This document shows positions 38,834 to 47,531 of a stretch of 64,000 bases of DNA, piece by piece. Positions within the stretch are counted from its first letter, which is position 1; each line of letters opens with the position of its first letter. The position numbers and the translations under genes are program-made. Origin of the DNA: Pseudomonas sp. BSw22131 (lineage in GTDB: Bacteria; Pseudomonadota; Gammaproteobacteria; Pseudomonadales; Pseudomonadaceae); the NCBI RefSeq assembly GCF_026810445.1, contig NZ_CP113949.1, positions 1,116,001 to 1,180,000 of the forward strand, in the 5' to 3' direction. The notes beneath the pieces were generated by a model. The model had not been told where the DNA came from. It saw nothing but the letters and a program-made list of their open reading frames with translations, and searched no databases.

Positions 38834-39316
38834 ATGAGTATATTTCACGACCTGAAATTAAAAGCTCTGGATGGCCAGGAATTGCCTCTCGCGCCGCTCA
38901 AAGGCAAAGCGGTTCTGGTGGTCAACGTGGCGTCCAAATGTGGTTTGACACCGCAATACGCTGCGCTGGAAAACCTCTATCAAACTTACAAGGACAAGGG
39001 CTTCAGCGTGTTGGGCCTGCCTTGTAATCAGTTCGCTGGCCAGGAACCTGGTACTCAGGACGAGATTCAGGAATTCTGCTCGCTGAACTACGGCGTGACG
39101 TTCCCTTTGGGCGACAAGCTCGAAGTGAATGGCCCGCATCGTCATTCGCTTTACCGGCTGCTGGCAGGCGAGGGCGCTGAGTTCCCGGGCGACATCACCT
39201 GGAATTTCGAAAAATTCCTCGTTGGGCAGGATGGTCGCGTATTGGCCAGATTCTCCCCGCGTACTGCGCCGGATGACCCCGCTGTCATCGCTGCAATCGA
39301 AAAAGCGCTGCACTGA
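38834..39316 (+). CDS. Glutathione peroxidase (cysteine type)
   Basis: 160 residues. The active-site Cys is in NVASKCGLTPQY (Cys36), the Gln in LGLPCNQFAGQEP and the Trp in WNFEKFLV. It reduces peroxides with thiol donors. Small and soluble, no signal peptide. The second Cys of LPCNQ is the likely resolving residue. Located after slyD as in P. aeruginosa. GGGGAG precedes the ATG at 38834. Confidence 0.92.
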   Translation: MSIFHDLKLKALDGQELPLAPLKGKAVLVVNVASKCGLTPQYAALENLYQTYKDKGFSVLGLPCNQFAGQEPGTQDEIQEFCSLNYGVTFPLGDKLEVNGPHRHSLYRLLAGEGAEFPGDITWNFEKFLVGQDGRVLARFSPRTAPDDPAVIAAIEKALH

Positions 39317-39494
39317 GCCTTTCAGTGTCGCGCTTCCTTTAACATCCTCCCCCGCCGATAATAGCTCCCGGTTTCAGACCCTGAGCAGCGACTTCTGAGC
39401 CTTGATCACGGCAATCAATAGTGCTGTCCCGCGCCCGACCCCTCGCTCTATCCTCCGTCATCTGAAAATTCCAGCTCATTTCGAGGAAGCGCGC

Positions 39495-40598
39495 ATGCCG
39501 GTAAAAGCCCTGTTCAAGCCTTTCACCCTGGGCACGCTGCACCTACCGTCGCGGGTGGTAATGGCGCCAATGACGCGCTCTTTTTCGCCCGGTGGTGTGC
39601 CCAATTCAAAGGTGATCGAGTACTACCGACGACGTGCGGCAGCGGGCGTTGGCTTGATTGTCACCGAAGGCACTACCGTCGATCACAAGGCCTCGAACGG
39701 CTACCCCAACGTTCCGCAGTTTTTTGGTGAAGCGCCACTGGCAGGCTGGAGAAAGGTCGTGGAAGCGGTTCACGCCGAAGGCGGCAAGATCGTTCCACAG
39801 CTCTGGCACGTCGGTGCTGTCCGCCGCCTGGGCACTGAGCCGGACGGCACGGTGCCGGCTTATGGTCCCACCGAAAAGCTCAAGGATGGCAAGGTCGTCG
39901 TCCATGGCATGAGCAAGCAGGACATTGATGAAGTCATCGGGGCTTTTGCCCAGGCGGCCAAAGACGCCCAGTCCATCGGGATGGACGGTGTGGAGATTCA
40001 TGGCGCACACGGCTATCTCGTCGATCAGTTCTTCTGGGATGGCACTAACCAGCGCACCGATGAGTACGGCGGCAGCCTTGCCAACCGCTCGCGTTTCGCC
40101 ATTGAGTTGATTCAGGCGGTTCGAGCCGCAGTCGGGCCTGATTACCCGATCATCTTCAGGTTTTCACAATGGAAGCAGCAGGATTACACGGCGCGTCTGG
40201 TGCAGACGCCTGAACAACTTGGGGCGTTTCTCGCGCCGCTTTCGGACGCTGGCGTCGATATTTTCCACTGCTCGACGCGGCGTTTCTGGGAGCCCGAGTT
40301 CGAAGGCTCTGATTTGAACCTGGCTGGCTGGACTCGAAAACTTACTGGCAAGCCGACGATCACTGTTGGCAGCGTCGGGCTGGACGGCGAGTTTCTGCAG
40401 TTCATGGTCAATACCGACAAGGTCGCGCAGCCGGCGAGTCTGGAGAATCTTCTGCAGCGTTTGGCCAACGACGAGTTTGATCTGGTCGGCGTTGGGCGCG
40501 CCCTGTTGGTGGACCCGGACTGGGCGGTGAAGGTGCGCGAAGGGCGTGAACACGACATTCTGCCCTTCAGTCGTGAAGCGCTGACCACACTTGATTGA
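39495..40598 (+). CDS. NADH:flavin oxidoreductase (Old Yellow Enzyme family)
   Basis: 367 residues of the OYE family. FMN-binding N-terminal segment VMAPMTRSFSPGGVP, substrate pair HGAH followed by GYL (about residues 177–183), and NQRTDEYGGSLANRSRF, a classic signature. The VGVGRALLVDPDW end binds the FMN phosphate. It reduces alkenes or nitro compounds with NAD(P)H; the natural substrate is unknown. AGGA precedes the ATG at 39495. Confidence 0.9.
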   Translation: MPVKALFKPFTLGTLHLPSRVVMAPMTRSFSPGGVPNSKVIEYYRRRAAAGVGLIVTEGTTVDHKASNGYPNVPQFFGEAPLAGWRKVVEAVHAEGGKIVPQLWHVGAVRRLGTEPDGTVPAYGPTEKLKDGKVVVHGMSKQDIDEVIGAFAQAAKDAQSIGMDGVEIHGAHGYLVDQFFWDGTNQRTDEYGGSLANRSRFAIELIQAVRAAVGPDYPIIFRFSQWKQQDYTARLVQTPEQLGAFLAPLSDAGVDIFHCSTRRFWEPEFEGSDLNLAGWTRKLTGKPTITVGSVGLDGEFLQFMVNTDKVAQPASLENLLQRLANDEFDLVGVGRALLVDPDWAVKVREGREHDILPFSREALTTLD

Positions 40599-40613
40599 GT
40601 GACGTGCCGGGCC

Positions 40614-41807
40614 TCACGACGGTCTTGATGCCCGGCGTGGGGTGGCATCCGCTTCAGGCATTGCGTGGACCTTAATCACCGATCGCAACTGTTTTTCGAA
40701 CAGCTCGATAATCCCTGCCCAGCCGTGGCGGCCAGCGTGCTGGCGGGCGTTGAGGCGCACACGGCGCAGAGTTTCCTCATCTTCCAGCATCCAGCGCGCT
40801 GCATCGATGAAGCCCTCTTCGTCGCCTGGCATCGCCACTGCGCCGTTGTGTCCGTGACGGATATGTTGCGCGGCGGCCGCCTCGTCGTACGCGACCACCC
40901 CCAACCCCGACGCCAGAGCTTCCATCACCACGTTACCGAAGGTGTCGGTCAGGCTCGGGAATACAAACAGATCGCCGGAGGCGTAGTGAGCGGCCAGCGC
41001 TTCGCCCCGTTGCGTGCCACAGAACACGGCATCGGGCAGTTGCTGTTCCAGCGCTGCACGTTCTGGCCCGTCACCGATAATGATCATTCTGAGCGTCTTG
41101 TCGGGGTGAGCCTTTTGCAGCGCATCGAATGTCGGCCTGAGAAGCCGGAGGTTTTTCTCGGGCGCCAGACGGCCAACATGCACGATTGCCACATCGGCGG
41201 CTTCAAGCCCCCAGCTTTCACGCAGAAAACCCGAACGCTTAGACGGATGAAACAGCTGACTGTCGACGCCCCGTGATAGCAGTTGCAAACGCTCGAAACC
41301 TCGACGTTCAAGCTCGGCTTTTTGACTGGGACTGGGCACTAGCGTCGCGTCGGAGCGGTTGTGAAACCAGCGCAGGTAGTGAGTCAGTACACGTGTGAGA
41401 AACCCCAGCCCGTACTCTTGGGCGTATTGCTGGAAATTGGTGCTGAACCCACTGACCGTCGCGATCCCCAGACGCCGCGCTGCGCGTAACGCAGACAACC
41501 CGAGCGGCCCTTCAGTGGCGATGTACAGCACATCCGGGCGAGTACGTTTCCAGCGGCGCAGAAACTTGTGCATTGAGGACTGCCCCCATTGCAGCCCCGG
41601 ATAACCCGGAATCGGCCACCCCCGACAGAGCATGACGTCGTCCCGAGCCGCGCCCGTTTTGTCGCCAGCCTGTCTGGGTCGTACCACCTCAACCCGATGC
41701 CCACGCAGACGTAATCCATCGCACAAGCGACTCAGCGTGTTGGCCACCCCATTGATCTCGGGTGCAAAAGTTTCGGTAATCAAGGTGATCTGCAGGGATT
41801 CGCTCAT
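40614..41807 (-). CDS. Glycosyltransferase family 4 (GT-B fold)
   Basis: 397 residues. N-terminal LITETFAPEINGVANTLSRL is the alpha-mannosyltransferase-like start. The C-terminal donor domain shows VHVGRLAPEKN and VFPSLTDTFGNVVMEALASG, which holds the E-x7-E motif. A GDP-mannose or similar nucleotide-sugar donor is likely. I use the ATG at 41807, since the extra 35 residues of a longer frame look random. Not in an obvious polysaccharide cluster. Confidence 0.85.
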   Translation of the reverse strand: MSESLQITLITETFAPEINGVANTLSRLCDGLRLRGHRVEVVRPRQAGDKTGAARDDVMLCRGWPIPGYPGLQWGQSSMHKFLRRWKRTRPDVLYIATEGPLGLSALRAARRLGIATVSGFSTNFQQYAQEYGLGFLTRVLTHYLRWFHNRSDATLVPSPSQKAELERRGFERLQLLSRGVDSQLFHPSKRSGFLRESWGLEAADVAIVHVGRLAPEKNLRLLRPTFDALQKAHPDKTLRMIIIGDGPERAALEQQLPDAVFCGTQRGEALAAHYASGDLFVFPSLTDTFGNVVMEALASGLGVVAYDEAAAAQHIRHGHNGAVAMPGDEEGFIDAARWMLEDEETLRRVRLNARQHAGRHGWAGIIELFEKQLRSVIKVHAMPEADATPRRASRPS

Positions 41808-41908
41808 GACGGCCAGTTTCGGAGTCGAGCGTTGCGGTTTTGTGGCGCCGATGTGATGGATTTGTGACGGCCTGTGACTGTTTTCGTATGCAGCACTTTT
41901 GCACCCAC

Positions 41909-42208
41909 TCACTGACGAGAGTCCGCCGCAAACGGTAAAACTCGCGAATTTCCAATTTTTTCCAGCGCTGCAGGCTTAGGTGAATAAATCATTTCGACGG
42001 GATTGAGACTTCTCAGCTCCATGGATGCGCGTGGGCTAATGAGGCGGGTGAGGGCGGCGGGTTCGGATGCGACTGTTTTTTTAACGGGCTGTGTGGCGTC
42101 CACGGCTTCACCCAGCGCTTGCATGAACTTTGTCGAACGAGAATCCACCTTGCGTTCCAGGTAGGCGGGTGGGTTCTGGATGGGTTGAGTATTGTTTTTC
42201 ACTTCCAT
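41909..42208 (-). CDS. Hypothetical protein
   Basis: 99 residues, hydrophilic, with a Pro-rich start (NNTQPIQNPPAYLE) and no signal peptide. AGGAG about eleven bases upstream supports the ATG at 42208. No domain recognised. It is the last gene before the island; 100 bp separate it from the divergently placed glycosyltransferase start region. Confidence 0.5.
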   Translation of the reverse strand: MEVKNNTQPIQNPPAYLERKVDSRSTKFMQALGEAVDATQPVKKTVASEPAALTRLISPRASMELRSLNPVEMIYSPKPAALEKIGNSRVLPFAADSRQ

Positions 42209-42538
42209 GGCAATCAAGACTCCTGAGGATAAACGCTGGCCTGCAAACAACGTTCACAGGCATTTGCTCTCTCGGATGAGGCTCGTTGATGGTTGCTTAG
42301 GTAGGGCGTGGGATGTCGTGAAGACTATTGTAGGACGGGTCCTGATTTTCGGAGCTGAGTTGACTAGTCCAGCAACCGGCCCGAGGTTTTTCACGGGCGC
42401 CAGGCAGTAGCGCCGACTTAGATTAAAACGTAAATAATTATCAAGCAAACATTATAAAAACAAACAGTTAGAAAGTTTCGCTAAAAATGGAATCGTAGTC
42501 TAGCGCTTATCATTGCTTACCTTGGGAGTGTGTAAACA
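42209..42538. other. Left boundary region of the island
   Basis: About 330 bp. TGTAGGACGGGTCCTGATTTT at 42329–42349 recurs with two changes at 53913–53933. To the right the sequence becomes AT-rich before the integrase remnant. No gene seen. Confidence 0.55.
42329..42349. repeat. Candidate island-flanking direct repeat, left copy
   Basis: TGTAGGACGGGTCCTGATTTT; 19 of 21 bases match the right copy at 53913–53933 in the same orientation. The preceding 30 bp are also partly alike. It may be an att-type duplication or an IS/REP-like repeat. Confidence 0.5.
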
Positions 42539-42787
42539 ATGAACCCTTACAGAATCAAACTCGTGCGATTCGACAGTGGAGCGTTCCCAGTGCTTTGCCT
42601 TCAGCAAGACGGCATGCCCGTGCACAGCGGTAACCTTTGGGGACTGACAGGGCTACGAACGGCTAAGTTGTCGACGAGCACACTCCAATAGACGCTTCGG
42701 TCGTGGATGGTGCTGTTTGTTGTCTTTGATGAACTAAAGATAGATTGTCCGCTCGTTTACGTGACGATTATTTTTAATAATAGGTGA
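42539..42787 (+). pseudogene. Site-specific integrase remnant (N-terminal)
   Basis: MNPYRIKLVRFDSGAFPVLC resembles the start of integrases of this type (R-L-V-R-F-x-S-G-E-x-x-P-V-L). A TAG at 42689–42691 stops it after 50 codons, but the same frame continues as TLRSWMVLFVVFDELKID, again integrase-like, to a stop at 42785–42787. No catalytic tyrosine domain follows. GGGAG lies before the ATG (42525–42529). This marks the island's former mobility gene. Confidence 0.6.
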
Positions 42788-43045
42788 CATAGAAACTATC
42801 GTTGGGGCGTGTTAATTACCAGTTGCAGTGGGCGACAGACAACGATTTGCAAATGTAAGTTTTTAAGGCCATGGTCTACCAGTGGCTTTAGTTCGCAAAA
42901 ATTGATCCCGGAACAATTGCTATGCATCTTTTATACATTGCCTGCTACCTTGACTGGAATGCGACCGACCACTTACTAAAACAGGGGGCGGAAACCCACA
43001 TTTTTCTGTGGTGGAAAAACTCGGTGAACTGGTGTCTATAGCGCA

Positions 43046-44022
43046 TTACAGGCGCACATCTCCCGTAGCCAACAGCCGTTTTCGGATCATCCAAAGGTTC
43101 GACGGGGCAAATAGAGTGGGCTATCGCGTGATGTATTTACTTAATCCGCGAAGCCTGACTTTCGTATAACCAAACTGGCGCTTGATCACACGAAACGGAT
43201 GTTCAAGCTTATGCCCGCACTTGAGCTTTCGCGCAATTGATCTTGCGACGCATGCGTGCGATCAAACTGTTCTCGCCGTACTTTTTGTAACTGCCTGGGC
43301 GTGCCGCGATCGACCAGATCATCTGGCGATCCTGATTCTCCGCACGCTCGTCATGCCGGTTCAACCCACATCACCAATGACATAGGTTTTCTTGCCGCGC
43401 AGCAACTGATCGACTTGAGTCACGTACGCCACATTCGCCGCTGTGCCGACTAGGCTATAGACTAACCCCGACTCGGCATTAACGCCGATATGCACGTTCA
43501 TGCCGAAGAAATAGTACTTTCCTTTCATCGTCTGGTGCATTTCGGGATCGCGTTTGCTGTCCTTATTCTTGGTCGAACTGGGCGCATGAATGATCGTCGC
43601 ATCGCCCACCGTACCTTGACGCGGAATCGAACCACGATCACCCAGATAGCCGTTGATGACGTCCATAATCCCGCCTGCCAACTCATGTTTTTAGAGTAAG
43701 CGCCGGAAGTTGAGAATGGTGGCTTCATCGGGAATCCGGTCCAGAATCAAACCTGGGAACTGGCGCAGGATCGTTGTCTCGTACAGCGCTTCTAACACCG
43801 CCGGATGGCTGTAGCCGAACCAGTTTTAAATCAGGTGCATGCACAACACCGCCATTAACGGACAGGCTGCACGGCCACCATCGCCTTTGGGTAATGAGAC
43901 TCGATCATATTGATTAATCCATTCCAGGGTACGATCTGAGTCATCTCAATCAGGAAACGCTATTTACGGGTTTGCTTGCGTTTGCCAGCGTACTCAGCGT
44001 CGGCGAAGGTCATTTGCTTCAT
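43046..44022 (-). pseudogene. IS5-type transposase pseudogene
   Basis: Reading 44022 to 43046 gives a full-length but broken IS5-family transposase. It runs MKQMTFADAEYAGKRKQTRK, a TAG, then IPDEATILNFRRLL, a stop, then DATIIHAPSSTKNKDSKRDPE and NVHIGVNAESGLVYS; the end is HPFRVIKRQFGYTKVR and LSNLWMIRKRLL. There are at least three stop codons and several frameshifts. The largest intact piece is 106 residues (43361–43681). I could not find its terminal inverted repeats. Confidence 0.8.
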
Positions 44023-44454
44023 CAAGCGTTTCGGCGGTTGATATCGGATATTCTGCCAAATTTGGAAGTCTTCTTCAGGATTTCAGTAGTAATTCTATTG
44101 TCATTTGACGCCATCAATTTAAGATTATTTTGAAACTCTTCAATTGTCAAAAATCAACTTTTGGCTTTTTTTCACTGTCTGATGCCCGCGTGGCACCTTA
44201 GGGTTACTTAGAGGTGGTGGCTTGTCAGGACTCGCTGCCAACCGGTGCCGGTACTTCTGAAAGGAACCGGGCTCACAAAAACCACCATTTTTTTTGCGGA
44301 AAGTCCCCGTGCTTTTTTCGGAAGATCCCTACATCTATTGATCTGGAAAATACTAATACTCGGCGCATGAAAGGTCTTCGGTCTGCAAACCAGTAGATTT
44401 GCGCGCTGTGCAGCCTTGCTTGAGTTCAGCCCCTGTTAAGAAAAGGATTTTGCT
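44023..44454. other. AT-rich spacer without a gene
   Basis: About 430 bp between the transposase start and the type I secretion gene. No plausible frame. It may hold the end of the IS element and the promoter of the ABC gene. Confidence 0.4.
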
Positions 44455-45790
44455 GTGAACAATGAAACCCAAGGACCAGGTGCTCAACCCCTATCCGATA
44501 CTGGACTTGCCTGCCTGGTAATGCCGGGCCGTCGTCACCATCTGGCAGTCTCCGCGGAACAGCTCGTTCACCAGGTTCTGGAAGGTGATCGCGTGTTCAC
44601 TACTCCGCAATTGTTGCTCGCGTCAAAGCAAATCGGCTTGAAAGCGAAGGTTGTAAGTAGCCACGTCGATCGACTGTCCCAGCTTCCGCTGCCGGTCATA
44701 GCGGTCGATGCTGAGGGACGCTTTTTCATCATCGCGCGCCTGTCCGAAGACGAACTGCTGATCCATGATCCCGTGCTCAGCTCCCCGAGAGCTTTCCCCT
44801 CGACTTGCAGGCACGCTGGAGCGGCAGAATTGATTCTGCTGCGCTCCGACGCCGCGTTGACCGTTGAACTGTCGAAGTTCGACTTCACCTTGTTTATTCC
44901 GGCGATCGTAAAATACCGCAAACTTCTCGGTGAAGTATTGTTGGTCTCTTTTGGGCTACAAATCTTTGCGCTGTTGACCCCGCTATTTTTTCAGGGGGTG
45001 ATGAACAAGGTTCTGGTCCACCGCGGGCTTAGCAGCTTGGACGTGATCCCTTTCGGCCTGCTCTGCATCCTGTTGTTCGAAAGCGCTCTCAGTTGTTTGC
45101 GCACATCTCTATTCTCCCACACCGCTAGCCGTCTAGATGTCGAACTCGGCTCAAGGCTGTTTCAACACCTGGTGACCCTACCCTTGGTTTGTTTCCAGCC
45201 AAGCAGGGTCGGTGAGTCGGTAGCGCGGGTGCGCGAACTGGAACAGATCCGTACCTACCTCACCGGCAACAGCATCACCTTGATCTTCGACGTGTTTTTC
45301 TCGGTGGCAATTATCGCCGTGATGTTCGTCTACGGCGGGCGGCTGACGCTGGTAGTGCGGTTGGCGCTGCCGCTGTATTTCTTTCTTTCGTTGCTAATGG
45401 TGACCCCCCCCTTGCGGGTGCGTTTGAACGAAAGCTTTAGTCGGGGCGGGGAGAATCAGTCGTTTCTAGTCGAAACTATCAATGGGATCGACACCCTGAA
45501 ATCCATAGCAGAAGAGCCACAAATCATCCGCAAGTGGGACAACCAGCTCGCCGGTTATGTGGCTGCCGGTTTTCGGATGCAAAACCTATCGGCATTTGCC
45601 AACCAAGCCATGGGTTTGGTTGGCAAATTGGTGACGTCGCCGCGTTATGGCTGGGCGCGCGGTTTGTGATGGACGGGCAACTGTCGGTCGGCCTATTGAT
45701 CGCCTTCAACATACTCGCCCGATCATGCGTCTGGCCGAGGTGTGGAGCTATTTCCAACAAACCGGCCGTGGCCGATAAACGCTCATGAAT
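44455..45790 (+). pseudogene. Type I secretion ABC transporter gene, truncated and frameshifted
   Basis: HlyB/LapB-like. An N-terminal C39-like domain (about residues 15–135; no catalytic Cys seen) is followed by a membrane domain starting FTLFIPAIVKYRKLLGEVLL. The first frame ends at 45669 after GLVGKLVT. The sequence goes on in a second frame (AALWLGARFVMDGQLSVGLLIAFNIL) and a third (MRLAEVWSYFQQTGRG), then stops. The nucleotide-binding domain is missing, so export cannot occur. The GTG at 44455 follows AAAAGGA. No HlyD or TolC partner is present. Confidence 0.8.
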
Positions 45791-45871
45791 GGTTAAAGAA
45801 ACGAATAAATAAAATGCATCAGACGTGGCAAAAAATGCGAACTACATTCGATGTGTACATAAGAAAGGCAC

Positions 45872-47115
45872 ATGCAAAAAGTTGATTTATTAATGATCGG
45901 CAGTGGTCCAGCGAACCTATCTATCGCTGTTGCTCTGGAAGAATATGCTTCCACAAACGAAATCGGAAGTTCTGTCATTCTTGAGCAAGAACTCTGCGTA
46001 TCTTGGCAAAAAGGAATGTTATTTCCAGAAGCCCAATCGCAAGTTTCGTTCCTTAAAGATTTGGTAACGCCACGAGACCCGACGAGCCGTTTTAGTTTTC
46101 TCAACTTTCTTCACAAAACCGGGAAACTTGAGAGGTTCATCAATCTTCAAACGTTCAATCCGTATCGACGTGAACTGTCGGACTACTTGCAGTGGGTCGC
46201 GGGTAGCTTGACAAAAACCAAAATCTTATACGGGAGCAAAGTTTCTCGGATTAAACCTGAACTAACTGAGGCCGGAGAAATTAGCGCCTGGCTTGTACGC
46301 ACTGAGAGCGGAGAAAGGTACAAGGTTAAAAAATTGGTGTTTGGTGCTGGCCGCGATATAAACGTTCCAGAAGCCTTTAAAAAATAAGTCGGGACCGAGT
46401 CACGCATAGCTCAAACTATCTGACGTCTCTTCAGGGCATCGATAAGACAACAGTGAACAACATCGCTGTTATTGGTGGCGGGCAAAGTAGTGTGGAAATT
46501 TACCAGAGCTGCCTTGAGCAATTCCCACAAGCCAACGTAAAAATGATTATGCGCTCAATTGGGCTTGTAAACTATGAAGGCAGCAAATTTACAAATACGC
46601 TGTTCAGCAATGACCAAGTCAATACTTTTTTCAATATCGACGCCAGGTCGCGCGCTCAAGTGCTTGCGGAAATGCACACTACCAACTACTCAGGTGTCGC
46701 TCCAGTCAGCTTGGATACCTTATACCGTTTTCATTACTTGCAGGAGTTAAACGGCAGCACCCGTGCCGCGATTTATACGCAATGCAACATTCAAAGCGCC
46801 TATGATGATGGGCTTAGAATCATTTTAACTTGGTTTAATAAGGTACAGAGTAAGACAGAAACAGAGCAGTTTGATTTGGTGTTTTTAGGCACAGGTTATA
46901 AAAACACTATTCCGGATATTTTTAACGAATCAATGCTGATGATGGATCGCACATCCTTCAATGTAAGCAGGCACTACCGCGCTGAACTCCCGTATGTCGG
47001 TGGGGCCTCTCTGCACCTTCAAGGTGTTAACGAATCTACCCATGGCATTGCCGATTCCTTGCTTAGCGTATTGGCGCAACGTTCACAGGAAATAGTTAAT
47101 GACCTATATACCTGA
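45872..47115 (+). pseudogene. Amino-acid N-monooxygenase (SidA/IucD/PvdA type), interrupted by a one-base slip
   Basis: First half 45872–46387 (171 codons): FAD motif MIGSGPANLS (residues about 8–17) and SFLKDLVTPRDPTSRFSF. Second half, in frame from 46384 to 47115: NIAVIGGGQSSVEIY (NADPH motif) and FDLVFLGTGY. Joining through a -1 shift, or one added A, at the A6 run 46379–46384 restores the lost HSSNYL and VTHSS region and gives about 414 residues, normal for the family. These enzymes N-hydroxylate the side-chain amine of lysine or ornithine. In a hydrazine cluster the substrate would be lysine. First gene of the AT-rich operon; AAAGG precedes the ATG. Confidence 0.85.
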
Positions 47116-47135
47116 CTAATAAGGAGTGTGATTGA

Positions 47136-47531
47136 ATGCATTCATTAAAAACATTACACCGTAAAATGTTTAAATTTGAGAACAACTTGTTTTCACACAG
47201 GCTACTACCTTGGCCTGAGCTAAATGCGCCCTTCGAGGGTTCGTGGTGCGTAATTGATGCACATACATCATCGTCTCCTCATTGCCATCATGAGTATGAA
47301 ATTTTTATCGCCTTGAAAGGTAATGCCTTCATTATTTCGGAAGGTAAAAAAACTTTGTTTAAAGCTGGTGACGTTGTGCATTTTCCGCCTAATTTACAGC
47401 ATAGTGTTATCAATGAAAGTGACGAAACATTTGAGATGTTCAGCATCTGGTGGGATGAAGAAATGGCCCGAAAATTTTCTCAACGTCATATGTTTAGCCT
47501 CTCCAATCGCGGAGGTGACAACAATGAGTAA
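47136..47531 (+). CDS. Stand-alone cupin (hydrazine synthetase cupin subunit, predicted)
   Basis: 131 residues with both cupin motifs: HCHHEYE (His49, His51, Glu55 as metal ligands) and GDVVHFPPNLQH (His89). The metal site is complete. In known hydrazine synthetases such as Spb40 and Tri28 a cupin is fused to a MetRS-like domain; there the cupin forms the N–N bond. Here it is separate and overlaps the MetRS-like gene by eight bases. AAGGAG is nine bases before the ATG at 47136. Confidence 0.85.
   Translation: MHSLKTLHRKMFKFENNLFSHRLLPWPELNAPFEGSWCVIDAHTSSSPHCHHEYEIFIALKGNAFIISEGKKTLFKAGDVVHFPPNLQHSVINESDETFEMFSIWWDEEMARKFSQRHMFSLSNRGGDNNE

Noticed and set aside
45872..47115. Pyoverdine or other siderophore biosynthesis
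   Set aside because: The N-monooxygenase is of siderophore type, but no NRPS, acetyl/formyltransferase or IucA/IucC-type synthetase is present, whereas cupin, MetRS-like and DAO genes fit hydrazine formation better.
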